Source: an uncultured Saprospiraceae bacterium
Lineage (GTDB): Bacteria > Bacteroidota > Bacteroidia > Chitinophagales > Saprospiraceae
Assembly: GCA_938045585.1 (NCBI GenBank)
Contig: CALIAU010000005.1
Coordinates: 124,001 to 188,000, forward strand
Reading direction: 5' to 3'
Length of the DNA: 64,000 bases
This document shows positions 1 to 9,365 of the stretch, piece by piece; within the stretch, counting starts at the first letter, position 1, and each line of letters starts with the position of its first letter. Under the pieces are notes generated by a model. The model saw nothing but the letters and a program-made list of their open reading frames with translations, was not told where the DNA came from and ran no database searches. Made by a program: the position numbers and the translations under genes.

Positions 1-165
1 ATGTCCAATCCTTTAGCCGATTCTTTAAGAAAAACGAGGGTATCTCGCCCTCTGAATATAGAATGGCTTAAGCTCGCTTTACATCAGTGTAAAATCACTT
101 TAGCTACCATAGTTAAGCTATTACTACAAGGAATTCAAATAAAACCTAAGCCCAAAAACACCTAA
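1..165 (+). CDS. C-terminal end of an unrecognised protein (partial)
   Basis: Frame 1 is open from the window edge to a TAA at 163-165, giving 54 residues rich in Leu, Ile and Lys and ending in a Lys/Pro-rich tail. An ATG sits at base 1, so this could be a whole short gene, but more likely it is the tail of a gene that begins outside the window. I recognise no domain. The codon pattern is plausible and no longer ORF competes on the other strand. It could also be a decayed remnant. Confidence 0.3.
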   Translation: MSNPLADSLRKTRVSRPLNIEWLKLALHQCKITLATIVKLLLQGIQIKPKPKNT

Positions 166-188
166 AAGGAACTATTGCTAAGTCCATA

Positions 189-249
189 GGAAAAATTGCC
201 AATACCCTTGGGAACAATTGACTATATCTAGGGAAATCTTGACTATTCG
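189..249. repeat. three imperfect direct repeats with a 21-22 bp period
   Basis: Units start at about 189, 211 and 232. Each has the form GG-A-rich-TTG-C-AT; the last two share GGGAA and TTGACTAT. The 22- and 21-bp periods are two helical turns, so the units lie on one DNA face. They lie 60-120 bases upstream of the CMD/AhpD-like gene, where an operator would be expected. Spacing, and loosely the sequence, resemble LytTR-type response-regulator sites. Function is inference. Confidence 0.35.
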
Positions 250-309
250 TACAACTATTTTCCCCTGCATATTTGTATTATAATTAATTAACAAACAAAA
301 AAATTTTAA

Positions 310-864
310 ATGTCAAGATTTAATATACCAAGCAAAGATCAAGTATCAGAAAGCAATCAAGCAATTTTTGAAGACCTAGAAAAGGGCTTAGGATTTGTAC
401 CTAATTTATATGCATACTACGCAAAAAGCGATTCTGGATTAGCCGATTACCTAGCTTTTCAAAATAGAGCAAGTTCTCTTTCTAAAAAAGAAAAAGAAAT
501 TATCAATCTAGTTGTTAGCGAAATTAATGGCTGTGGCTATTGCCTTTCTGCTCATACAGTTGTAGCAGGAATGAACGGATTCACACCAGAACAAATTTCA
601 GAAATCAGAACTGGATCTGCTAATTTTGATGATAAACAAAATGCGCTCGCTCGCTTCGTACATGCTGTTACCACTAATAGAGGTCAGGTATCAAATGATG
701 CCAAAGAAGCTTTTTTCAATGCTGGATACACAGAAGAAAACTTAATAGATGTTGTTTTTAATATAGCAGACAAAACGGTCAGCAATCTCATACATAATAT
801 CACACAATTTGAGATTGACTTCCCGCTTGCACCAGGAGTGGAAACTCTAGCAGTGCCTGCATAA
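310..864 (+). CDS. carboxymuconolactone decarboxylase / AhpD-like peroxidase-related protein
   Basis: A 184-residue cytosolic protein of the CMD/AhpD fold, subclass 'uncharacterised peroxidase-related enzyme'. The redox signature is clear: Glu71, then CGYC at 75-78 and His82, the E-x3-C-x2-C-x3-H arrangement used by AhpD-type alkylhydroperoxidases for disulfide-based peroxide reduction. The length fits the single-domain family. ATG 310 follows an A-rich leader, as is usual in Bacteroidota. It is monocistronic: a strong terminator begins 15 bases after the stop. Direct repeats upstream may be its operator. The substrate is unknown; peroxide or organic hydroperoxide detoxification is the family-based guess. 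Confidence 0.85.
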   Translation: MSRFNIPSKDQVSESNQAIFEDLEKGLGFVPNLYAYYAKSDSGLADYLAFQNRASSLSKKEKEIINLVVSEINGCGYCLSAHTVVAGMNGFTPEQISEIRTGSANFDDKQNALARFVHAVTTNRGQVSNDAKEAFFNAGYTEENLIDVVFNIADKTVSNLIHNITQFEIDFPLAPGVETLAVPA

Positions 865-878
865 TAATTTTAGTCATA

Positions 879-916
879 ACAGTAGGTGTTTCAAAAGTGA
901 AACACCTACTGTTTTT
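879..916 (+). terminator. Rho-independent terminator of the CMD/AhpD-like gene
   Basis: Perfect 15-bp stem ACAGTAGGTGTTTCA (879-893) with its complement at 898-912, an AAAG loop, and a T-tract directly after. It starts 15 bases past the stop codon. Confidence 0.9.
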
Positions 917-939
917 CCGAAACAATTAATTTGATAAAA

Positions 940-1617
940 ATGAAAACCTACCCAATAATTTTGCTCGCCCTAGTAAGTCTTTTTATGCATGCTTGCATAC
1001 AGGATGATTTTGTAGATGACGAAGTAGACCCAATTCTTAGAATAAACGAAAGCATTGATAGCCTGGAGATAAATACAAGCTACCAATATGAAGCTACCTA
1101 TCTAAATAATGTAGGAAGCCCTGAATCTGTAGATATTGTATGGTCTAGTTCAGATTCGGAAATTATAGAAATGACAGAAGATGGCTTAGCTACAGCAAAA
1201 GCAGAAGGTAGTGCTACAATAACAGCTAGCTTTGATGATGGAAACCGTGCACTTGAAGCTACAAACCTAGTGCACGTTGGAGATAACACAACAATTGTTG
1301 AACAAGCATCTATCATGGGCTTTATCGAAACAACTACCTTTTATGATCTCGAAGGTGATTTTATCTATGAAGAAACCGAAACAGGGACTAGACTAAGCTT
1401 TGCTGACAATTATGTTGCTTCAGCTGGACTTCCTGGCCTTTACATCTATCTGTCTAACAATAGAAATTCCATAGCAAATGCGTTGGAAATAGGGGGCGTA
1501 GAAACATTTAGCGGAGCACATAGTTATGAAATCCCAGATGTAGGACTTATGGATTATCAATTTATTGTCTACTTCTGTAAACCATTTAATGTCAAAGTAG
1601 GTGATGGAGAATTTTAA
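940..1617 (+). CDS. lipoprotein with bacterial Ig-like (Big_2) and DM13 domains
   Basis: A 225-residue predicted lipoprotein. The N-terminus has a hydrophobic signal and a lipobox ending MHAC. A Big_2-like Ig domain covers roughly residues 30-105, with the typical 'W-S-S-S-D' and 'G-x-A-T-I-T-A' strands. The C-terminal 105 residues match DM13, a redox-associated domain: the LYIYLS strand, the YEIP segment and the near-terminal FCKPFNV with invariant Cys213. I use ATG 940 rather than TTG 931 because the signal peptide begins there. It is followed 19 bases later by an outer-membrane barrel gene and then a DUF547 gene, an apparent operon of envelope proteins. A role in electron transfer is inferred from the DM13 family. 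Confidence 0.75.
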   Translation: MKTYPIILLALVSLFMHACIQDDFVDDEVDPILRINESIDSLEINTSYQYEATYLNNVGSPESVDIVWSSSDSEIIEMTEDGLATAKAEGSATITASFDDGNRALEATNLVHVGDNTTIVEQASIMGFIETTTFYDLEGDFIYEETETGTRLSFADNYVASAGLPGLYIYLSNNRNSIANALEIGGVETFSGAHSYEIPDVGLMDYQFIVYFCKPFNVKVGDGEF

Positions 1618-1636
1618 TCCTCGAAAAAAAACAAAC

Positions 1637-2506
1637 ATGAAAAATACAATTACAAGCCTTCTTATAGTTTTTGTCGCTTATGGATCAGCTCTAGCAGGAG
1701 GCCCATGGCCACAATTAAAAGGAAATGGATATTTTAAATTATCGGAATGGTGGACCGTCTTCGATCAACACTATACAGACCAAGGTCTCATTGATCCTAA
1801 CCTGACTACTGGAATATATAATACATCTTTGTACGCAGAATACGGAATTACAAACAGATTTACAACAATTGTAAATTTCCCTTTCCTTAGCAGGAATTAT
1901 GTAAACAATCTCCGGTCCGGAACTACAGGTGATATTATTGTCGCTGGTGATGCTATTAATACAATTGGAGATATTGATCTTGGACTAAAATTGGGATTGA
2001 CCAAACCGGGTGCTAGCGTTCCCGTTGCTCTTACTTTATTCTTAGGCGTTCCAACAGGAACAGACATTGCTGGTGCCGAAGGTAATTTGCAAACAGGAGA
2101 TGGTGAGTTTAATCAGATGTTGCAACTAGATGCAGGAAAAGGATTTAATCTTGGCAAGACATCTGCATATCTAAGTGCTTACACTGCCTTTAACCATAGA
2201 ACAAAGGGCTTTTCAGAAGAATTCAGATATGGTCTAGAATTTGGACTAGGTTTACTTAGCGAAAAATTGTGGACAACAGCAAAACTGAATGTGGTAGAAT
2301 CACTAAAAAATGGAGATACTGCTGAGAACACAACAAACACTAGCATATTTGCTAACAACTCTGAATTCAGTAGCATTGAACTCGGACTGAATTATTATGT
2401 AAGTTCAAATTTTGGGATTTCAGCCAGCGTGGCTGGAGCAATTCGAGGTGAGATAATAGCAGCAGCACCATCATATAGCGTTGGCATCTTTTACGACATG
2501 AAATAA
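1637..2506 (+). CDS. outer-membrane beta-barrel protein (transporter-like)
   Basis: A 289-residue protein with a cleavable signal (MKNTITSLLIVFVAYGSALA). Alternating amphipathic strands follow, rich in Gly, Tyr, Asn and aromatic girdle residues, up to the last strand YSVGIFYDMK. This is typical of a 12-stranded outer-membrane barrel of the MetA/'transporter' kind. The start at 1637, not 1601, is chosen because the signal peptide begins there and this clears the upstream stop at 1617. It lies between the DM13 lipoprotein and the DUF547 gene with short gaps of 19 and 34 bases, so it probably belongs to one transcription unit. No substrate can be assigned. Confidence 0.7.
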   Translation: MKNTITSLLIVFVAYGSALAGGPWPQLKGNGYFKLSEWWTVFDQHYTDQGLIDPNLTTGIYNTSLYAEYGITNRFTTIVNFPFLSRNYVNNLRSGTTGDIIVAGDAINTIGDIDLGLKLGLTKPGASVPVALTLFLGVPTGTDIAGAEGNLQTGDGEFNQMLQLDAGKGFNLGKTSAYLSAYTAFNHRTKGFSEEFRYGLEFGLGLLSEKLWTTAKLNVVESLKNGDTAENTTNTSIFANNSEFSSIELGLNYYVSSNFGISASVAGAIRGEIIAAAPSYSVGIFYDMK

Positions 2507-2540
2507 GCCATAGATAGATATCAGTATCTATATTTGTTAC

Positions 2541-3401
2541 ATGACAAGCAAACTCATATTGTTCTTATTAAAACCTAGAACTCTAGTCACTATTGGAATA
2601 GTAATAATTATAACAAGCATCTTTGCAGCCTGTGGTGGGATTAATGGTGTTGTGCTCAATTCCTTAAGTACGATTAAAAGTATCACAGGAAATAAAGTAG
2701 ACTTAGAAAAAATAGAAAACTCTAAGTCTACACAAATGGATAACACTGTTTGGGATGCATTACTTAAAAAACATGTGCATAAAAATGGTGATGTAAACTA
2801 TGAAGGCTTCATAAGTGATCAAGCCATGCTCGATAGCTATTTAAATCAGCTAAGCTCTAATCCACCAAAAAATAATGCCTCAAGTAATGAGAAAATGGCA
2901 TACTGGATTAATGCCTACAATGCGTTTACTGTCAAACTTATAATTGAAAACTACCCAGTACAAAGTATAAAAGATATTGCTGGTAACATACCCATGGTGG
3001 ACTCACCATGGGATATCAAATTCTTCATTATAGGTGGGCAAAATTTTGACCTCAATACGATCGAACATGAAATACTGCGTAAAGAGTTTAATGATCCTAG
3101 AATTCACTTCGCTATTAATTGTGCATCTTTTTCTTGCCCCCGCCTAAGAAATGAAGCGTTCAACGCAAGCAGTCTAGAAGCGCAATTAGAAGAACAAACA
3201 ACTGTGTTTATTAACAACCCAGCTAAAAACACAATCACAGAAAATAGCTTGCAGATTTCAAAAATCTTTGATTGGTTTAAGTCGGACTTTAAAAACGCTG
3301 GCTCTGTGCAAGAATTCATTGCTAAATATGCTAAGGTAAAACTGGACACATCTATAAAGATCCACTATCGAGACTACGACTGGAGTCTCAACAAAACATA
3401 G
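2541..3401 (+). CDS. DUF547 domain-containing envelope protein
   Basis: A 286-residue protein. The N-terminus carries a hydrophobic segment (residues 14-30) ending in AACGG, so it is a lipoprotein or signal-anchored protein. From about residue 68 it is a complete DUF547 domain: start 'VWDALLKKHV', the 'YWINAYNAFTVKLI' helix, 'PWDIKFF', and the signature 'RIHFAINCASFSCPRL' with two Cys residues, and finally 'IFDWFKSDF'. DUF547 has a papain-like/transglutaminase-type fold, but its activity is not established. It is the last gene of the DM13/barrel/DUF547 set. Confidence 0.85.
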   Translation: MTSKLILFLLKPRTLVTIGIVIIITSIFAACGGINGVVLNSLSTIKSITGNKVDLEKIENSKSTQMDNTVWDALLKKHVHKNGDVNYEGFISDQAMLDSYLNQLSSNPPKNNASSNEKMAYWINAYNAFTVKLIIENYPVQSIKDIAGNIPMVDSPWDIKFFIIGGQNFDLNTIEHEILRKEFNDPRIHFAINCASFSCPRLRNEAFNASSLEAQLEEQTTVFINNPAKNTITENSLQISKIFDWFKSDFKNAGSVQEFIAKYAKVKLDTSIKIHYRDYDWSLNKT

Positions 3402-3514
3402 CTCCTCTTACAATAGAAGCATCTTCCTCTCATCCATTTTAGAAACATAAAGGGAATACCACTATTCTTCTGTCAGGTGAAAGACCCATTTTAATGTTAA
3501 TCTTAGGTATTGTA

Positions 3515-3543
3515 TTGTTTTCTATTACAAGAATTGTAATTTG
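3515..3543 (+). promoter_or_regulatory. Bacteroidota-type promoter for the CxxCH T9SS cargo gene
   Basis: TTG at 3515-3517, a 19-bp spacer, and TAATTTG at 3537-3543. This is one T short of the Bacteroidota consensus TAnnTTTG. Start codon ATG 3563 lies 20 bases downstream. The same variant and a similar spacing occur before the cupin gene at 11717. Confidence 0.5.
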
Positions 3544-3562
3544 ATAAAAATCGTAAAACAGT

Positions 3563-4699
3563 ATGTCAAAAAAGAAATTTCCATACATCTATAGATTATT
3601 CGGACTTTTGTTCGCAATAACTTTATTCTTCAGTTTTTCAGGTTCGGCGCCATTAGGAAATACAGGTGCTCCTGGAGATAGTGTATGTAATACCTGCCAT
3701 TTTGGTGGATCTCAAACAGGTAATGTAGATATTTTGGGAATCATAGATGTTGACAACCCAATTATTCCTGGCAAAACATATAATGTTGAAGTTAGAATTG
3801 AACTACTTTCTGGCAATTCTCCACGAGCAGGATTCGAATTTATTGCACTCGATGGAAATACTGCCGTTTCTCCTAGCACAGGTACCTTATCAAATTTTGG
3901 TACCAATGTAGGATTTGGCACTTCTGGAAATAGAACCTATGCACGTCACGTAGGCGGCGAAAACACCTATACCGGCGGCATCGCAAGTTACTTCTTCGAC
4001 TGGACAGCTCCAGCAAGTTCAAATAACCCTATTTCATTTTATGCAGTAGCAAATATTGCGAATGGTTCAGGAACTAGCGGTGACCTTATTGTATTTGACA
4101 ATGATCAGGCGATTGCACTTCCAGTTGATCTTACAGATTTTAAAGTACGCGACGAGAAAAATGGAACTGTTGCTCTATCATGGCAAACAGCCTCAGAAGT
4201 AAACAGTGATTTTTTCGAAGTCTTACGTAGTGAAGACGGAAGTAGTTTCCAAAGTTTAGGGAAAATTGAAGCTGCAGGTTTCTCAAACGAAAACCAAGAA
4301 TATAGTTTCTTAGACCAGTCCCCTATTTACAATCGGAACTCCTATTACCGTCTTAAGCAATACGACTATAATGGAGACCACTATTTCTCAGATATACAAA
4401 CTATCCAAGCAACAGAATACAATAACACACATTTAAATGTTTTTCCTAATCCAGCAGTGCGCTCATCCTGCCTATTTATTGATTACTTTTCTGAGCTAGC
4501 GTATCCAGACGCACAAATGAGAATTTTAGATATGCATGGCAGAAGTGTTATGACAAATGAACAACTAGATGCTGGAATTGAAAAGGGCCTTACAAAGGTG
4601 GTAGTTGATATTAACGAGCTACCTGTAGGCCAGTATATTCTCCATATTACAAATGAAGGAAGAGTATTAGAAAATCACATGTTCGTAGTATCACAATAG
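3563..4699 (+). CDS. secreted choice-of-anchor V / Reeler-like protein with CxxCH motif and T9SS type A sorting domain
   Basis: A 378-residue exported protein. The signal peptide spans about residues 10-28. Directly after it comes GAPGDSVCNTCHFGG, with Cys42-x2-Cys45-His46, the form of a c-type haem-binding site. A beta-sandwich at about 55-185 resembles the 'choice-of-anchor V' / Reeler-like domain that usually follows this motif in Bacteroidota. The rest is a fibronectin-like module and a T9SS type A C-terminal domain: 'NVFPNPAV', then 'MRILDMHGRSV' and 'LPVGQYILHI'. It should therefore be exported by Sec and then passed through T9SS to the surface. Haem attachment is not proven. Its neighbours are also envelope proteins. 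Confidence 0.8.
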   Translation: MSKKKFPYIYRLFGLLFAITLFFSFSGSAPLGNTGAPGDSVCNTCHFGGSQTGNVDILGIIDVDNPIIPGKTYNVEVRIELLSGNSPRAGFEFIALDGNTAVSPSTGTLSNFGTNVGFGTSGNRTYARHVGGENTYTGGIASYFFDWTAPASSNNPISFYAVANIANGSGTSGDLIVFDNDQAIALPVDLTDFKVRDEKNGTVALSWQTASEVNSDFFEVLRSEDGSSFQSLGKIEAAGFSNENQEYSFLDQSPIYNRNSYYRLKQYDYNGDHYFSDIQTIQATEYNNTHLNVFPNPAVRSSCLFIDYFSELAYPDAQMRILDMHGRSVMTNEQLDAGIEKGLTKVVVDINELPVGQYILHITNEGRVLENHMFVVSQ

Positions 4700-4716
4700 A
4701 TAGAATTAAAGATGCC

Positions 4717-4887
4717 TTATTTATCTGTTAGGGCCTCAATTTGCTTTAAGACCTTATCCGCTTCAGCATACTTTGCATCGCTTAGTGTTCGGTTTGAGGT
4801 AGACAAACTGTGTGCTTCCTTAAGGAGTTTCTTATAGGTTTCATTCAATTTATCTACAGGTGATTTCTTTTTAAATAGATTAAACAT
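4717..4887 (-). CDS. Lacal_2735 family small protein
   Basis: A 56-residue ORF on the minus strand. It starts MFNLFKKKSPVDKL, contains a helical middle with 'YKKLLKEAHSLS', then 'SNRTLSDAKYAEAD' and ends EALTDK. This matches my memory of the Lacal_2735 family of small, charged, probably cytosolic coiled proteins found in Bacteroidota; no function is known. It begins only 4 bases after the stop of the SDR gene, so it is cotranscribed with it and perhaps coupled in translation. Confidence 0.75.
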   Translation of the reverse strand: MFNLFKKKSPVDKLNETYKKLLKEAHSLSTSNRTLSDAKYAEADKVLKQIEALTDK

Positions 4888-4891
4888 AGTC

Positions 4892-5584
4892 TTAGGTTTT
4901 TAAGCTTGACATCCCGCCATCTACAGAATAGATTTGACCGGTTATCCAACTCGCTTTAGAGGAAAGTAAAAAATATGCAAGTTCTGCAATATCCTGCGCT
5001 TTCCCAATTCGTTTCAATGGATGTCTATCCGCATTCGCTTGGATCTTTTCATCAGTACTTAGCAATTTCTTAGCCAAGGGTGTATCCGTCAATGAAGGCG
5101 CAATTGCATTTACTCTAATCTTAGGAGCAAATTCAGCAGCAAGTGCTCGTGTCAATCCTTCAATTGCTCCCTTAGAACTTGCAACCTGCGAATGAAAATT
5201 ATATCCTTGCTGGACAGCTACTGTAGAAAAAAGTAATATAGAAGGATCCTCCGATTTTTTTAAACGATCAAAAGCAGCTTGAATAACGCGCACAGCACCT
5301 ACCGCTTGTAGATTAAAATCATTAATGAAGTCCTGTGGCTTGATACGCTTGAAAGGTTTTAAGTTGATAGTTCCGGGACAGTAAACAAGTCCGTCAATTG
5401 CCTCTGGAAGAAAATCTAGATTCACTTCCTCACGTGCATCCAATCTATGTGCAGATATATGCGCATGCTCTGCCACACTATTTTCGAGGTAAGTCCCATA
5501 CACATGATGTCCATCTTGGACTAAAACATCACTAATTGCAGCTCCAATACCTGATGAAGCTCCTACCACTAAATATGATTTCAT
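4892..5584 (-). CDS. SDR-family oxidoreductase lacking the catalytic tyrosine
   Basis: A 230-residue classical-length short-chain dehydrogenase/reductase. The cofactor loop GASSGIG is at residues 8-14, followed by an 'RLDAR' segment and the C-terminal 'ITGQIYSVDGGMSSL'. The active-site Ser and Lys are present (in 'LFSTVAV' and 'SSKGAIEGL'). The Tyr of the usual YxxxK is replaced by Val: the sequence reads V-A-S-S-K. I recall a subgroup of bacterial SDRs with a similar ASxAxxKGAxEGL pattern, so this is probably not a sequencing error. Substrate unknown; it may bind NAD(P) with altered or no catalysis. It precedes the Lacal_2735 gene by 4 bases. Confidence 0.85.
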   Translation of the reverse strand: MKSYLVVGASSGIGAAISDVLVQDGHHVYGTYLENSVAEHAHISAHRLDAREEVNLDFLPEAIDGLVYCPGTINLKPFKRIKPQDFINDFNLQAVGAVRVIQAAFDRLKKSEDPSILLFSTVAVQQGYNFHSQVASSKGAIEGLTRALAAEFAPKIRVNAIAPSLTDTPLAKKLLSTDEKIQANADRHPLKRIGKAQDIAELAYFLLSSKASWITGQIYSVDGGMSSLKT

Positions 5585-5626
5585 GAAAACTAAACCAATT
5601 TATAACTGCTTTGTTCAAAGCAACAG

Positions 5627-6082
5627 CTACTTGCTAAGAATTTTCTCAAAACACACACTATTCTCAATGCCCTGATACTGTCCATAATTTTCAATTACGA
5701 CATATCCATTTTTATTGTAAAGTCCCACGGCTTCAACTTGCCGTTTACCTGTTTCCAATATACAAGCACTATAAGCTAGTGATTGTGCCCAGGATTCTAG
5801 CTCCAGTAATATCTTGCTTGCAATACCCTGCCCTCTATAATCTTCTAGGACAAACATCCGTTTGACTTCCATTCGGGTATTATCAAATTGCTTTATTGCT
5901 CCACAACCCACCGCTATATTTTCCACATACACCACCAAGGCATATTTTATAGTATCTAACTTATTATACTGATTGTAGAAAGCATGTTCGTCCCCATCAG
6001 TTACACTTAAGTAGCTATCCAATTTTTTTACCAAAGCAACAAAGTCTGGATCATCGGCCGTTGTACGTCGTAATTGTATCAT
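5627..6082 (-). CDS. GNAT family N-acetyltransferase
   Basis: A 151-residue single-domain acetyltransferase. Motif A is visible as 'MEVKRMFVLEDYRGQGIASKIL': the beta-4 strand and the R/Q-x-x-G-x-G/A loop that holds acetyl-CoA (RGQGIA). Next come 'ACILETGKRQVEAVGLYNKNGY', the usual beta-5/alpha-4 region, and a C-terminal strand. Substrate cannot be predicted. Its start overlaps the stop of the upstream DinB-like gene by four bases (ATGA), which implies translational coupling. Confidence 0.88.
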   Translation of the reverse strand: MIQLRRTTADDPDFVALVKKLDSYLSVTDGDEHAFYNQYNKLDTIKYALVVYVENIAVGCGAIKQFDNTRMEVKRMFVLEDYRGQGIASKILLELESWAQSLAYSACILETGKRQVEAVGLYNKNGYVVIENYGQYQGIENSVCFEKILSK

Positions 6083-6633
6083 TTATAATTATCAGTAAAG
6101 TGTTCTATACGTTTCGCTATGGAAAATAATTCTTTATTGTAACCCTTGGACTTTCCCTTTGCTATAGATAGCGACTCCCATTCATCTTTTTGTATTTGTT
6201 TTGCCAACGCTACGATTTGTCCCACATGATAGGCATAATGCGCCAGCTGCCTATGAATCGCCTCAGTCACCGTATGCCCCATATTTCTGATATAGATAAT
6301 TTCCTCCAAGTCTTCCTTATTTAATTTTTCTAAAGCATCAAACAAACAAGTCCATCCAGCATCCCATTTTGTAATCAACTCATCTCGCGTCTTAATTTGA
6401 TTCTCAAATTCACCATCCCTATCTCTCCACTCCTTTTCACCATCCGCCGTCATAAAGTCTGTCCACCTTGACAACATATTCCCATGCAGATGATTTACAA
6501 TGATTGCAATACTATTACTTTCCGCATTTGTCGTCCAGAAAAGCGCCTCATCAGATAGCTGCGCAAAACTTTTTTCGCCTAGGTTTTTATAATACCCAAA
6601 TTCCTTCTTGATACTTCTAAGAAAACTTGACAT
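6079..6633 (-). CDS. DUF1572 (DinB-like) family protein
   Basis: A 184-residue helical protein of the DUF1572 family in the DinB/YfiT clan. Conserved His residues that could bind a metal are seen in 'IVNHLHGN' and in 'RQLAHYAYHVGQIVALAKQ'. This clan includes thiol- or metal-dependent enzymes such as bacillithiol transferases, but DUF1572 members are uncharacterised. First gene of a two-gene unit with the GNAT (4-base overlap). Transcribed away from the cold-shock gene across a 457-base gap that holds a GC-rich hairpin element. Confidence 0.8.
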   Translation of the reverse strand: MSSFLRSIKKEFGYYKNLGEKSFAQLSDEALFWTTNAESNSIAIIVNHLHGNMLSRWTDFMTADGEKEWRDRDGEFENQIKTRDELITKWDAGWTCLFDALEKLNKEDLEEIIYIRNMGHTVTEAIHRQLAHYAYHVGQIVALAKQIQKDEWESLSIAKGKSKGYNKELFSIAKRIEHFTDNYK

Positions 6634-6707
6634 ACAATATTGATTTGAAACTAAAGATAAGTTGTTTTGACAATACGCAGCAAGAATCTAAGACTCTAAG
6701 ATTGCAG

Positions 6708-6850
6708 TTGGGCGTACCCCTTTCTTCCGCTTATGCTACAGAAAGGGTCGGAGTATTTCAGGCGCGTTCATCACTTGGTCCTCCAGACGAGCAACAAGTT
6801 GCTCACTTCCATGTTCCCTGCCTGCGTGCGCAATCAGGCAGGCTTACGCA
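6708..6850. repeat. GC-rich multi-hairpin intergenic element
   Basis: Within the 457-base gap between divergent genes (6634-7090) lies a block much richer in G and C than its surroundings. It opens with TTGGGCGTACCCC and forms three hairpins: CCCTTTCT (6718-6725) with AGAAAGGG (6740-6747), GAGCAAC with GTTGCTC (689-bp region 6789-6804, 2-base loop), and CCTGCCTG (6817-6824) with CAGGCAGG (6835-6842). A related block with TGGGCGTGCCC and GGTCGG lies at 31800-31906. Probably a dispersed noncoding repeat. The rest of the gap is AT-rich with no gene I can support. Confidence 0.6.
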
Positions 6851-7090
6851 GAAACTAACAATACATACATGCATTTCTCCAATTCATTTCAAGAAACTAT
6901 TCAAGCAATGTGTGTATTTGCTCTTGAACAAATAAACACTTAGACCTTAGAATAACAGTCCATACAAACGTCATATTCAAAGAAAAACACCTATTAAGTC
7001 AATACTTTTTCACTTTAAACACTATCTTGAAACTTATAATCAGAAACAGTTGTTAAAGACAACACATTATATAATTATTTAAACCACTAT

Positions 7091-7525
7091 ATGGCAGACA
7101 GTTTTAGTAAAAAAGAAAGAGAAAAGAAAAGACAAAAACGGAAAAAAGACAAAGCAGAATTAAAAGCTCAGCGTAAACTTGATGGAAATAAGACCGAAGA
7201 GTTTATGTACTTAGATGAAGACGGCAATTTAACTTCCGAGCCACCTGATCCCACAAAGAAAAAGCGAGAGTATAAATTAGAGGATATAGAAGTATCCACT
7301 CCTAAGAAAGAAGATATGCCAGAAGTTGATAAAACAAGAAACGGCATCGTGAAATTCTTTAATCACGACAAAGGATATGGCTTTATCGCAGACAAACAAT
7401 CTGGAGATAGCATCTTTGTTCATATTGAAAATATTACAGGCGACATCAGAGAACACGATCGTGTAAGCTTTGAACTAGGCTCAGGGCCTAAAGGACCTGT
7501 TGCTCTTTCTGTAAAAATTATCTAG
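7091..7525 (+). CDS. cold-shock domain protein with basic N-terminal extension
   Basis: A 144-residue protein. Residues 1-80 are highly charged and Lys-rich (starting MADSFSKKEREKKRQKRKK) and probably disordered. The last 60 residues form a cold-shock domain with RNP1-like 'KGYGFIAD' and RNP2-like 'SIFVHIENI'. The family binds single-stranded RNA or DNA and acts as an RNA chaperone. The basic extension, common in Bacteroidota members, may add nonspecific nucleic-acid binding or ribosome contact. Monocistronic, with a terminator 12 bases after the stop. Confidence 0.88.
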   Translation: MADSFSKKEREKKRQKRKKDKAELKAQRKLDGNKTEEFMYLDEDGNLTSEPPDPTKKKREYKLEDIEVSTPKKEDMPEVDKTRNGIVKFFNHDKGYGFIADKQSGDSIFVHIENITGDIREHDRVSFELGSGPKGPVALSVKII

Positions 7526-7537
7526 CCATATTTAACT

Positions 7538-7579
7538 ATCCAATACATCTGACAACAACGCAGATGCATTGGATAATTT
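7538..7579 (+). terminator. Rho-independent terminator of the cold-shock gene
   Basis: ATCCAATACATCTG (7538-7551) pairs with CAGATGCATTGGAT (7561-7574), 14 bp with one G-U pair, followed by AATTTTT. Confidence 0.8.
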
Positions 7580-7672
7580 TTACTTGCACACAATTCCCAA
7601 AATTTAACACTAAGCATTAGACTACTAGCATCCTAAAGCTATCTTGTTTATCTATTTTAGACTTAGTTTGAT

Positions 7673-7680
7673 TACATTTG
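7673..7680 (+). promoter_or_regulatory. -7 promoter element (TACATTTG) of the ABC-F gene
   Basis: An exact match to the Bacteroidota -7 consensus TAnnTTTG, 20 bases before ATG 7701. No good -33 TTG at the usual distance was seen. Confidence 0.5.
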
Positions 7681-7697
7681 CAGCTTAATTACAATAA

Positions 7698-9332
<1,635 letters not shown>

Positions 9333-9365
9333 AATAACATATTTACTAATTCAAAAATTGATATC

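Noticed and set aside
1-165. Transposase remnant at the window start
   Set aside because: The short tail has no recognisable transposase motif and no terminal inverted repeats were seen; left as unknown partial CDS.
6627-6935. 102-residue plus-strand ORF
   Set aside because: It runs through the GC-rich hairpin element and the start of the DinB-like gene; its residue composition changes abruptly and no domain is seen.
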